Positions 7,101 through 12,112 of a DNA stretch of 12,112 nucleotides are shown here, piece after piece (position 1 is the first letter of the stretch; each line of letters starts with the position of its first letter). The stretch lies in NCBI GenBank assembly GCA_947165115.1, contig CAMUZD010000024.1:1-12112 (forward strand). The letters are read 5' to 3'. The DNA is from an uncultured Clostridia bacterium (lineage in GTDB: Bacteria; Bacillota; Clostridia; Oscillospirales; Acutalibacteraceae). The notes below the pieces were generated by a model. The model ran no database searches and had not been told where the DNA came from. It was given only the letters and a program-made list of their open reading frames with translations. The position numbers were made by a program, and so were the translations under genes.

Positions 7101-7579
7101 CTTGGATTTCCGGCGAGAAGCCCTCTTATATTACTATAGAATCCAGAGGCAATTTTGGCGGATATATGCAGCATGAAAATACAGAAAACAAGGGACAGTT
7201 CAACAAAGAGGAATTGCTGGCCAGAATCCGCTCGGCATTGGCGGGCAGAGCGGCGGAAGAAGTCTTTTTCGGAAAAGAAGCCTCCGTCAACACAGGAGCG
7301 TCCAGCGATCTTCAAAACGCAACAAATGTAGCTCTCAGCATGCTGTGTTATTACGGAATGGATGAAACAAGAATGATTTCCGTTTCGTTTGAAAAGATAT
7401 CCAACACCGCTCTCGGAAACGAGTATCTTGAAAAAGCGGATAAGATAATCAACGAGGAAATGAAGAAAACTGTTGAAATAATCCGCGAAGGCAAAGATAT
7501 GGTGCAAAAGCTCGCCGATGAACTGTTGAAAAAGAATCACCTTACAGGCGAAGAAATAGCCGCCGTATTCGGCAAATAA
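4157..7579 (+). CDS. Multi-domain AAA+ protease: ClpA/B-like module, receiver-like domain, second AAA+ module, M41 (FtsH-type) zinc protease
   Basis: This 1140-residue soluble protein has several parts. Residues 1-150 are an unrecognised helical region, followed by an acidic linker (about 150-195). Residues 205-500 are a ClpA/B second-module-like AAA+ domain. Its Walker A reads GPPGVGEF (246-253), with Glu252 and Phe253 where Lys and Thr/Ser are expected. Its Walker B VFDEIEKA, TSN (358-360), putative finger Arg405 and GGR (460-462) are kept. Residues 521-658 resemble a receiver domain, with acidic CEED (529-532), Asp568, Ser611 and Lys633. Residues 710-940 are an intact AAA+ module with GPPGTGKT (753-760), Asp812-Glu813, pore loop WLG (786-788) and RRF (873-875). 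Residues 965-1140 are M41 protease, with HESGH (974-978) and third zinc ligand Asp1051. Classical FtsH has about 600-700 residues and two N-terminal membrane segments; none is seen here. The start follows AAGGAG at 4140-4145, at a rather long 11-base spacing. The 3' part is more GC-rich than the middle. I infer a cytosolic protease. Confidence 0.88.
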   Translation: MGTGFKNVIETVYELGKKLDANESSLWLQILFGYASLLEMKEATLKVLMPDSESIEDLEGARKAFKEKAIQPRLIKQGLNLVISYFEPDDSANVLCNNALSKEDNNNESSFAFLKALIDALQNDFLSLFGMDSSLDAILSFTKEKNESAEVMSADNQNKDNGGLEDNTESDEEKEAEKLPVDESEEEKQPDLLELSRIYRKLRIDLLNAVKGQEDAVVEFFRGCFQGDVLSDSFYKKPKAIFLFVGPPGVGEFQLARTAAESLNIPCKIFNMGEYSSNQSYESFIGNADNNDKGVKFNREQLIDFVERHHKCILVFDEIEKANTYTLQIVLQILDLGVLENQHNETKTDFSNTIIIFTSNSCGSIYEKNYGNVTKTAKETILAALQNEKNPNTDKPVFPIEICSRIPMENIIMFRHLGTEQIAEIVKEKFEITTDQIKDQHSLITTLDPKLPLLFLFNKGGRIDPRIAMSQSRDFIKNELFEIAFQIESHEDLVDNAEAIKFEIDIDSCDIEIKELFENESVVEIGILCEEDSRKAFSLPKNYSVKFFDNAEDLVEYTKLNPTMIIIDLTFGISEKGQRGVSIDDLDSVGVKAFDMVAELQEDTCLYVLESGDSLTETDRMLYYKKGASGFIKSDVSESMNREITEIADSINLEKKVDMLSKSGYYIDYNTSQERIGSTLTVRFHSLAKKRNKDFFNDVNFLSDDERPSERFSDVIGAKNAKEELKYFIKYLSNPRKFIRNGGKPAKGVLLYGPPGTGKTMLARAMAGESDVSFIQTSATEFLDKWLGQSEQNVRNLFAKAKAKAPAIIFVDEIDAIGKTRNGQNPHVESVLNAFLTEFDGFRVDINHPVFVLAATNYSLEGSATSLDPALVRRFDNRILVDLPDESEREDFLHRVLPKKGFVDTSEDVIHNIAARTPGTSIAIIQNVVDLAYRNAHKESRKPNGNDLLNALEEFLHGEKHDFGEDYYKSVAIHESGHAYVAWISGEKPSYITIESRGNFGGYMQHENTENKGQFNKEELLARIRSALAGRAAEEVFFGKEASVNTGASSDLQNATNVALSMLCYYGMDETRMISVSFEKISNTALGNEYLEKADKIINEEMKKTVEIIREGKDMVQKLADELLKKNHLTGEEIAAVFGK

Positions 7580-7596
7580 CAACACTTTTATGCAAA

Positions 7597-7625
7597 ACCC
7601 GCAGGATCATCCTGCGGGTCGTTTA
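7597..7625 (+). terminator. Strong hairpin after the protease gene
   Basis: ACCCGCAGGA (7597-7606) and TCCTGCGGGT (7610-7619) form a perfect 10-bp stem with a 3-base loop, 17 bases after the stop codon. The tail CGTTTAAAA is poor in T, so termination efficiency is uncertain, but the stem is GC-rich. Nothing else is evident in the rest of the 142-base gap (7580-7721) apart from a GACCGGTC palindrome at 7685-7692; no clear promoter for the next gene is seen. Confidence 0.65.
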
Positions 7626-7707
7626 AAAAGGGATGTTTCCATTATAAGGTCTGCTTCATTTGTGGCATGTTTTTTAAGACAGTTGACCGGTCATAATTAG
7701 TTATTGC

Positions 7708-7714
7708 AGGGGAG
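7708..7714 (+). promoter_or_regulatory. Ribosome binding site deciding the start at 7722
   Basis: AGGGGAG is followed by 7 bases and ATG at 7722. An in-frame TTG at 7704 would extend the protein by six residues, but it overlaps this site and has none of its own, so ATG 7722 is preferred. Confidence 0.8.
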
Positions 7715-7721
7715 TAATGTT

Positions 7722-9323
7722 ATGCAGAAAATAGCACCTATAAAAGTTCAGGACGAAGAGATAAGTGTGGAATTCACCGTTGTTGTTCCGATGACGGTTC
7801 AAGCAAACAACCAGCATAAGCATGAGGAAATACAAAAAAGGATCCAGGCGGTAGATGAGCAAATAGCAGAATGCGAAGCCTATGCAGATAAGCTGAATTC
7901 GAAAATTGACAATCTTACCAACCATGCCGATAAAATTGATTACACAGTCGCGATAGCCAGCGGTGTACTATGCGGGATAATTGATGCGGTATTTGTGGGA
8001 GAATTGGATCTTGCGGAGTGCAGGGAATGGGGTAGCAAAACCGTTGATAAATTTGTAAAGAAGGTCAGTGGAGAGGATAATCTCGAGAAGGCTATCAAAA
8101 AGCTTGAACAAAAAACCAAAAATTTTGCAAGCGATCCCAACCTCGGTGATTTCGGTGGTGGCCTTCAGCATCATCTCAGAGATTTTGCTCACCATCCGAC
8201 AATTGTTGGGCTTGCATTTTCTATTTTGACTCAATTTACCGAAATGTGCTATGGAACAGATGTTACCGGTAAGTTTATTGTTGTGCCGGTAAAAGATAAA
8301 ACCAGAATAGCAGATACAATTCCCAAAAAGCTCGCTTATGCAACGGTAGATTGGTTTCTTCATCTGGTTAGCGATATGGCCGGCTCTCATAGCTCAGCTG
8401 GAAAAGGGACCGGAATTCCCGGGCCTATTCTGGCTCTTGCTAAAGAGCTTTCGGTTCTTCCGCCGTTCAGCTTAATCAAATTAAAAAACGGAAACCAGGA
8501 TATAACTATATCTCAGCTGATATCAAAGATTTTCAACGGAACACTGTTTGCAAAAAGAGATAAAAACGGAAAAATAATTAAAGATTCTGTTGTCGGTCTT
8601 GATTTGAGAACTGGCATAGGAATATTGAAAAAGCAGATGTTACCGATTATTCTCAATGAGGTGATTGTGCGTTCCTTCTATTCAATCAGAAGACTGGTTG
8701 TGGAGTTGAGAGAGAATAAGATCAGAAAATTTTCAGACATTCTTCATCTCGATTGGAGAAAGATTGCGCCTGTCGGAAATCGCACCGTTGAGCGCATGAT
8801 GACCATTGCTTCCGGAACATTTATGGCTTGTGATATGGCTGTTGCCGCAGTCAAATCAGCCGGAAAATCAGCGGGTAATCCTGTGGCGTTTGTTTCAAGC
8901 TTCATTTTGAATGTAAACTTTGTTGGAATAGGAAGATTTGCACTTGCAGTGTTTACGGATGTGAAGATGGGTCAGAAGAAGGAAAGACTTGAAAACGAAA
9001 GAGTCATTCTTTACAGTCAGATGCTGAACTTGACAAATGCTAAACTTTGCTATATTCAGATGGATATGTGGCTTGGAATAGAAAACATGGATAGAATCGA
9101 GGCGGAAATGTGGCAAAGTTGTGCAGACACTGAGAAGACAATTGCCGAAGCATATGAAACAATGATTTTCAGCGTAAATTATTTTTCGGACGAGTGGGTG
9201 AAAATAGCGAAAAGCCTTGAGACTATAAAAGCTTTATCTAAGAAAGTTGAAGAGAAAAATCCTGGTCTTGTTGAGGAATTGTTTTCGGATGACACACCAA
9301 AAATAAATGATTCGGAGGATTAA
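7722..9323 (+). CDS. Conserved protein of unknown function with hydrophobic segments and His/Gly-rich motifs
   Basis: This 533-residue product has no assignable function. Residues 25-72 are a hydrophilic helix (coiled-coil-like). Residues 74-92 are hydrophobic (YTVAIASGVLCGIIDAVFVG). A His cluster HHLRDFAHHP (150-159) leads into the apolar stretch TIVGLAFSILTQF. Residues 217-235 read SDMAGSHSSAGKGTGIPGP, a Gly-rich loop that is not a proper P-loop. Residues near 388-412 are strongly apolar, and the rest of the C-terminus is helical with an acidic tail. The combination of HHPT(I/x)GL, SDM.GS..AGKG.GIPG and an ILNEVIVR..Y.IRRL block matches a widespread uncharacterised family I recall from gut Firmicutes; I know of no assigned role. 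No signal peptide is seen. The next gene starts one base after the stop (9321-9323), so the two are co-translated and probably partners, likely at the membrane. Confidence 0.8.
   Translation: MQKIAPIKVQDEEISVEFTVVVPMTVQANNQHKHEEIQKRIQAVDEQIAECEAYADKLNSKIDNLTNHADKIDYTVAIASGVLCGIIDAVFVGELDLAECREWGSKTVDKFVKKVSGEDNLEKAIKKLEQKTKNFASDPNLGDFGGGLQHHLRDFAHHPTIVGLAFSILTQFTEMCYGTDVTGKFIVVPVKDKTRIADTIPKKLAYATVDWFLHLVSDMAGSHSSAGKGTGIPGPILALAKELSVLPPFSLIKLKNGNQDITISQLISKIFNGTLFAKRDKNGKIIKDSVVGLDLRTGIGILKKQMLPIILNEVIVRSFYSIRRLVVELRENKIRKFSDILHLDWRKIAPVGNRTVERMMTIASGTFMACDMAVAAVKSAGKSAGNPVAFVSSFILNVNFVGIGRFALAVFTDVKMGQKKERLENERVILYSQMLNLTNAKLCYIQMDMWLGIENMDRIEAEMWQSCADTEKTIAEAYETMIFSVNYFSDEWVKIAKSLETIKALSKKVEEKNPGLVEELFSDDTPKINDSED
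9314..9319 (+). promoter_or_regulatory. Ribosome binding site deciding the start at 9325
   Basis: GGAGGA lies inside the last codons of the upstream gene, 5 bases before ATG 9325. An in-frame upstream ATG at 9307 precedes the site, so it cannot use it and is rejected. Confidence 0.85.
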
Positions 9324-9324
9324 A

Positions 9325-10575
9325 ATGGGACTGCCAGAGAAAAGGAAAACAGATTTAAACTTGCCGGATTTAACCGGCATCACCCCGGATCAATTTCCTG
9401 CGGCTGTGACTGCGGTTATTGAACAGATTGCAAAAATAGATAAAAAAATGCTTGCTGCAGAGGAAAAAGCCAAGGCTGCGCAAGAAGAACAAAAAGGTGC
9501 AGCAAAAGCGGCCGGAAATGCTCTTAAAAAAGCTGAGAAAGCAAAGGATTCTGCTGATGATGCTGCATCTAAAGAAACGGGATGGTTCAAAAAGGGGAAG
9601 GCTATAGATGCTTTGCAGACAGGTCTCAGTGATATGTCCGATACTCAGGTTGATCTTGCAAAAGCAATGACAAAAGAGGCAAAGGCATTAGAAAGCATGG
9701 CTGAAGCTCAGTCTGGTCAGATGGAAGCGCTGAAAATTACACAGGAGCATCAGTTACAGATTGTAGAACTTGCTAAAATGTTGTTTTTGATGGGGTGTGC
9801 AAACACAGCTTCAAGCAGGACTATCCTGCAGCAGTTGGAGATGATGTTAAGGGATGCTTCAGCTGAAGAAATGTCGGAGTTTGCCAGAAAAGAAATGCAG
9901 AATGTGGCTGCTCAATTAAAAGCGCAGCAGGATGCAAATATAAAGCTGGATAAGCTCCGGGCAGAAATCGACAGCCATGTTGAAGCCATAAATAAAAGCT
10001 TCGAAAGATCAAAACGGTTGGAAGAAAAAGCCGCTTTGGCCGAAAAGCACAACGCTGAACAAGATGAGCGTTTGAAAAAAGCAGAGGATAAGAATAAAAA
10101 ACAGGATGATGAAATAGCGGAGCAAGCAAAAAAAGACAAAGAACAGGACGAGCGCCTAAAAAAAACAGAAGAGAAGGATTCCGAGCAGGATTCTGCTATC
10201 AAATTGCAGGCGGATAAGAATACAGAGCAGGACAAGCTGATTGCTGAAAGAGCTGAAAAGGATAAGGTCCAGGATGAGCTTTTGAAAAAGAGCTTGGAAA
10301 AAAACAGCGAGCAAGATGTTGCTATTGAATCTCTTGTGGATAAAGACACAGAGCATGACAGAATTCTCGCTGAGAATATAGAGAAAAATGAAGCTCAGGA
10401 CGCGCACATTGCTTCTCAAACTGAAAAGAACAGTGAATATGATAAGCTGATTGCGGATTTGTTTTCTCAACTGGATTCTATCAAAAATGACAAAAGTACA
10501 ACTATCAAAGCAACTGCCGGACTGATCATCGCAATTCTTGCTCTTATTGCTGCGATAATTCAGTTTTTCCTTTGA
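9325..10575 (+). CDS. Tail-anchored coiled-coil protein with 14-residue repeats
   Basis: This 416-residue protein is almost wholly helical and charged. Residues 1-30 are a short N-terminal region (DLNLPDLTGITPDQ), and about 31-85 are an Ala/Lys/Glu-rich helix. Residues 135-185 are less charged (LQIVELAKMLFLMGCANTAS) and may be a folded contact domain. Residues 246-385 contain ten consecutive 14-residue repeats with the pattern QDxx(I/L)xxxxxx(N/D)xx, that is, two heptads each. Residues about 398-416 (AGLIIAILALIAAIIQFFL) form a hydrophobic helix that ends the protein, the hallmark of a tail anchor with the body in the cytoplasm. There is no signal peptide. The start is fixed by GGAGGA, and the gene lies one base after the preceding gene. 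I recognise no enzyme domain; a scaffold, spacer or membrane tether is the reasonable guess. A terminator follows at 10594. Confidence 0.85.
   Translation: MGLPEKRKTDLNLPDLTGITPDQFPAAVTAVIEQIAKIDKKMLAAEEKAKAAQEEQKGAAKAAGNALKKAEKAKDSADDAASKETGWFKKGKAIDALQTGLSDMSDTQVDLAKAMTKEAKALESMAEAQSGQMEALKITQEHQLQIVELAKMLFLMGCANTASSRTILQQLEMMLRDASAEEMSEFARKEMQNVAAQLKAQQDANIKLDKLRAEIDSHVEAINKSFERSKRLEEKAALAEKHNAEQDERLKKAEDKNKKQDDEIAEQAKKDKEQDERLKKTEEKDSEQDSAIKLQADKNTEQDKLIAERAEKDKVQDELLKKSLEKNSEQDVAIESLVDKDTEHDRILAENIEKNEAQDAHIASQTEKNSEYDKLIADLFSQLDSIKNDKSTTIKATAGLIIAILALIAAIIQFFL
10060..10479 (+). repeat. Ten tandem 42-base (14-codon) diverged repeats inside the coiled-coil gene
   Basis: Starting at the Gln codon at 10060, every 42 bases begins with codons for Gln-Asp (His-Asp in repeat 8, Tyr-Asp in repeat 10), as in QDERLKKAEDKNKK and QDDEIAEQAKKDKE. 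Period 14 is kept without insertions or deletions. The protein pattern is stricter than the DNA, so the array is old and selected at protein level. Repeats 1 and 3 resemble each other, as do 2 and 4, suggesting growth by 84-base duplication. Confidence 0.9.
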
Positions 10576-10593
10576 TAAAAAGCATTCGATATT

Positions 10594-10619
10594 TGCCGGT
10601 CATTGACCGGCATTATTTA
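10594..10619 (+). terminator. Rho-independent terminator closing the central block
   Basis: TGCCGGTC (10594-10601) and GACCGGCA (10605-10612) make a perfect 8-bp GC-rich stem with the loop ATT, followed by TTATTTA. It lies 18 bases after the coiled-coil gene's stop and separates the block from the dehydrogenase gene. Confidence 0.75.
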
Positions 10620-10678
10620 ATTAAATGAATACTTATATTTGTTTCAGCAAAAAAACTGATGCAATCGGTGAAAATATG

Positions 10679-10687
10679 TGATATAAT
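10679..10687 (+). promoter_or_regulatory. Candidate extended -10 promoter for the dehydrogenase operon
   Basis: TGATATAAT combines the TG extension with a perfect -10 hexamer. No good -35 box lies 16-18 bases upstream; the nearest weak match, CTGATG, sits 20 bases away. Transcription would start about 12 bases before the start codon, almost at the ribosome site, so the leader would be unusually short. Another start further upstream is possible. Confidence 0.45.
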
Positions 10688-10694
10688 CGGCATG

Positions 10695-10700
10695 AGGTGA
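10695..10700 (+). promoter_or_regulatory. Ribosome binding site deciding the start at 10706
   Basis: AGGTGA stands 5 bases before ATG 10706. An in-frame GTG at 10697 lies within this site and therefore cannot use it; ATG 10706 also begins the protein at the usual MKIVILDG strand of the family. Confidence 0.8.
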
Positions 10701-10705
10701 AGAAA

Positions 10706-11653
10706 ATGAAAATCGTAATTCTTGACGGATATGCCGAAAATCCGGGTGATCTCTCATGGGACTGGCTCGGCGAATACGGCGAATATACGGTCTATGACCG
10801 CACCCCCGCGGAGCTTATCGACGAGCGTTGCGCGGGCTGCGACACGATAATCACAAACAAAACGCCGCTGACGAGAGCAACGCTTGAGAAGATTGAAAAT
10901 CTTAAATATGTCGGTCTGCTGAGCACGGGCTATAATGTCGTTGACTGGGAATACAGCAGAGAAATCGGTGTGCCCGTCTGCAATATCCCGACTTACAGCA
11001 CGATGGCTGTCGCGCAGAATGCCTTCGCCCACATAATCGCTTACACAAACAGAGTTGCCGAGCATTCCGCATCCGTTCACGCGGGCGAATGGGCGGCAAA
11101 CCCCGATTTCTCATATCAGGTTGCCCCGATTTATGAGCTTGACGGCAAGACTCTCGGCATTATCGGCTTCGGCAAAATCGGAAAAGCGGTCGCAAAAATC
11201 GCTAACGCATACGGTATGAAAGTTCTCGCGCAGACCAATCACCCTCAGCCGACCGACGGAGTTGAATTCACGGACAGGGAAACGCTCATTGCAAATTCGG
11301 ATTTTATCACGATTCATACTCCGCTCACTCCCGAAACGCAGGATATGGTTAATGCAGATTTTCTCGCGAAAATGAAAAAGACGGCAATGCTGATAAACAC
11401 CTCGCGCGGTCCGGTTATCGATGAAAACGCGCTCGCGGATGCTCTGAAAAACGGTGTTATAGCCGCGGCGGGGCTCGATGTCATGCGTAAGGAGCCGCCC
11501 GAGAAGGATAATCCGCTCTGCTCCCTGCCGAATTGCTCGATTACTCCGCATATTGCCTGGGCGGGCTATGAAACGCGTGTGCGCCTGATGGAAATCTGCA
11601 AAGAGAATATCAGAGCATTCGCCGAAGGCAAGCCGATAAATCTGGTTTATTGA
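10706..11653 (+). CDS. NAD-dependent D-2-hydroxyacid dehydrogenase (glycerate dehydrogenase-like)
   Basis: This 315-residue protein, of normal family length, reduces a 2-keto acid to a D-2-hydroxyacid or the reverse, in the cytoplasm. The nucleotide-binding turn is GFGKIG (154-159). The catalytic triad is Arg234 in NTSRGPVIDE, Glu263 in RKEPPE and His282 in TPHIAWAG. The substrate-binding N-terminal part contains STGYNVVD, with the usual NIPTYST motif after it. The sequence pattern is nearest to hydroxypyruvate/glycerate dehydrogenases, but the substrate cannot be fixed by eye, so no gene symbol is given. Its codons are clearly richer in G and C than those of the preceding block. The DUF3842 gene starts 10 bases downstream, and the two probably form an operon. 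Confidence 0.92.
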   Translation: MKIVILDGYAENPGDLSWDWLGEYGEYTVYDRTPAELIDERCAGCDTIITNKTPLTRATLEKIENLKYVGLLSTGYNVVDWEYSREIGVPVCNIPTYSTMAVAQNAFAHIIAYTNRVAEHSASVHAGEWAANPDFSYQVAPIYELDGKTLGIIGFGKIGKAVAKIANAYGMKVLAQTNHPQPTDGVEFTDRETLIANSDFITIHTPLTPETQDMVNADFLAKMKKTAMLINTSRGPVIDENALADALKNGVIAAAGLDVMRKEPPEKDNPLCSLPNCSITPHIAWAGYETRVRLMEICKENIRAFAEGKPINLVY

Positions 11654-11663
11654 GGAAAGAAAT

Positions 11664-12074
11664 ATGAGAATTCTTGTGATTGACGGGCAGGGCGGTCAGC
11701 TTGGAGCCCAGATAATTAAATCGGTGAAATCAAAATTCGAAGGTGCTGAAATAACCGCAGTCGGCACGAATTCCGCGGCGACTCTCGCTATGCTCAAAGC
11801 GGGCGCGGACAACGCCGCAACAGGCGAAAATCCCGTAAAAGTTGCCTGCCGCAGCGCGGATGTAATTATCGGACCGGTCGGAATCGTAATAGCAGATTCA
11901 CTCTGCGGTGAAATCACGCCTGAGATGGCAGTTGCGGTCGGTCAGGCCGATGCCGTGCGGATTCTTGTTCCCATGAATAAATGCGAGAATCAGGTTGCGG
12001 GCGTTCCCGATTTCTCCACTGCAGCGCTTATCAACGATGTAACCGAAAAAATCGGGAAACTCAATATAAAATAA
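11664..12074 (+). CDS. DUF3842 family protein
   Basis: This 136-residue protein begins MRILVIDGQGGQLGAQI, a beta strand followed by a Gly-rich turn as in nucleotide-binding folds. It continues with EITAVGTNSAATLAMLKAGA and ADVIIGPVGIVIADS, then ends in a short helix. This matches the DUF3842 family, common in Clostridia and without a proven function; nucleotide or cofactor binding is inferred from the Gly-rich turn only. The ribosome site GAGGAAAG overlaps the TGA stop of the dehydrogenase gene, implying coupled expression. The 38 bases after its stop hold no clear hairpin; an ATG at 12103 near the right edge lacks a ribosome site and is not called. Confidence 0.85.
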   Translation: MRILVIDGQGGQLGAQIIKSVKSKFEGAEITAVGTNSAATLAMLKAGADNAATGENPVKVACRSADVIIGPVGIVIADSLCGEITPEMAVAVGQADAVRILVPMNKCENQVAGVPDFSTAALINDVTEKIGKLNIK

Positions 12075-12112
12075 TAATCGAACTGATAAATAACAAAGAC
12101 GAATGAACGGAA

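Noticed and set aside
6974..7585. Minus-strand open frame of 203 codons
   Set aside because: It lies opposite the M41 protease domain, whose zinc and catalytic motifs prove the plus-strand reading.
7580..7721. Separate promoter for the 7722 gene
   Set aside because: No acceptable -35/-10 pair at 16-18 base spacing; TTGACC at 7683 has no -10 box before the start codon.
8370..8426. P-loop (Walker A) in the 533-residue protein, from AGKGTG
   Set aside because: The spacing does not fit GxxxxGK(T/S), and no Walker B or ATPase fold is evident.
9912..10349. Minus-strand Ser/Phe-rich open frame
   Set aside because: It is the antisense of Lys/Glu-rich coiled-coil codons and has no start signals.
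10060..10479. CRISPR-like array
   Set aside because: The 42-base periodicity has no repeat/spacer alternation and stays in frame with a coiled-coil coding pattern, so it is a protein repeat.
12103..12112. Start of another gene at the right edge
   Set aside because: There is an ATG but no ribosome site, and only ten bases remain.

Overview
The window looks like a chromosomal segment from a Gram-positive Clostridia-type bacterium, probably a gut member of the Oscillospiraceae/Ruminococcaceae. The reasons are strong AGGAGG-type ribosome binding sites, near-perfect sigma-A promoters, a clostripain-family (C11) protease, a DUF3842 protein and mid-range GC. The species cannot be named from the sequence.

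Left flank (1-3530, minus strand, GC-rich codons): a promoter and the first 61 codons of a secreted SGNH/GDSL-like hydrolase lead off the left edge. Beside it lies a two-gene operon, a membrane-anchored C11 protease followed by an overlapping nucleotide pyrophosphatase/phosphodiesterase-type enzyme. It starts at a consensus promoter and ends in a hairpin.

Centre (about 3540-10620, plus strand, visibly more AT-rich): an accessory block of four genes. (1) A 137-aa YbjN-like protein sits behind a perfect TTGACA-17-TATAAT promoter. (2) An 1140-aa ATP-dependent protease joins a ClpA/B-type AAA+ module with a damaged Walker A, a response-regulator receiver-like domain, a second intact AAA+ module of Vps4/spastin-like flavour, and an FtsH-type M41 zinc protease, with no membrane segment. 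(3) A 533-aa conserved protein of unknown function carries hydrophobic segments and His/Gly-rich motifs. (4) A 416-aa coiled-coil protein has ten 14-residue repeats and a C-terminal membrane anchor. Hairpins separate genes 1/2 and 2/3 and close the block. Genes 3 and 4 are separated by one base and form a clear operon.

Right flank (10679-12112, plus strand, GC-rich again): an NAD-dependent D-2-hydroxyacid dehydrogenase and a DUF3842 protein, closely spaced and probably co-transcribed.

The best candidate for a new system is the central block. My inference is a soluble, possibly phosphorylation-gated or pseudo-ATPase-regulated protease, encoded beside a small YbjN-like protein that could be an adaptor, and beside a two-protein membrane module. 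Whether the four genes act together (stress response, membrane quality control or phage defence) is not shown by the sequence. No tRNA, rRNA, CRISPR array, transposase or integrase is visible, and no gene-free stretch exceeds about 200 bases.
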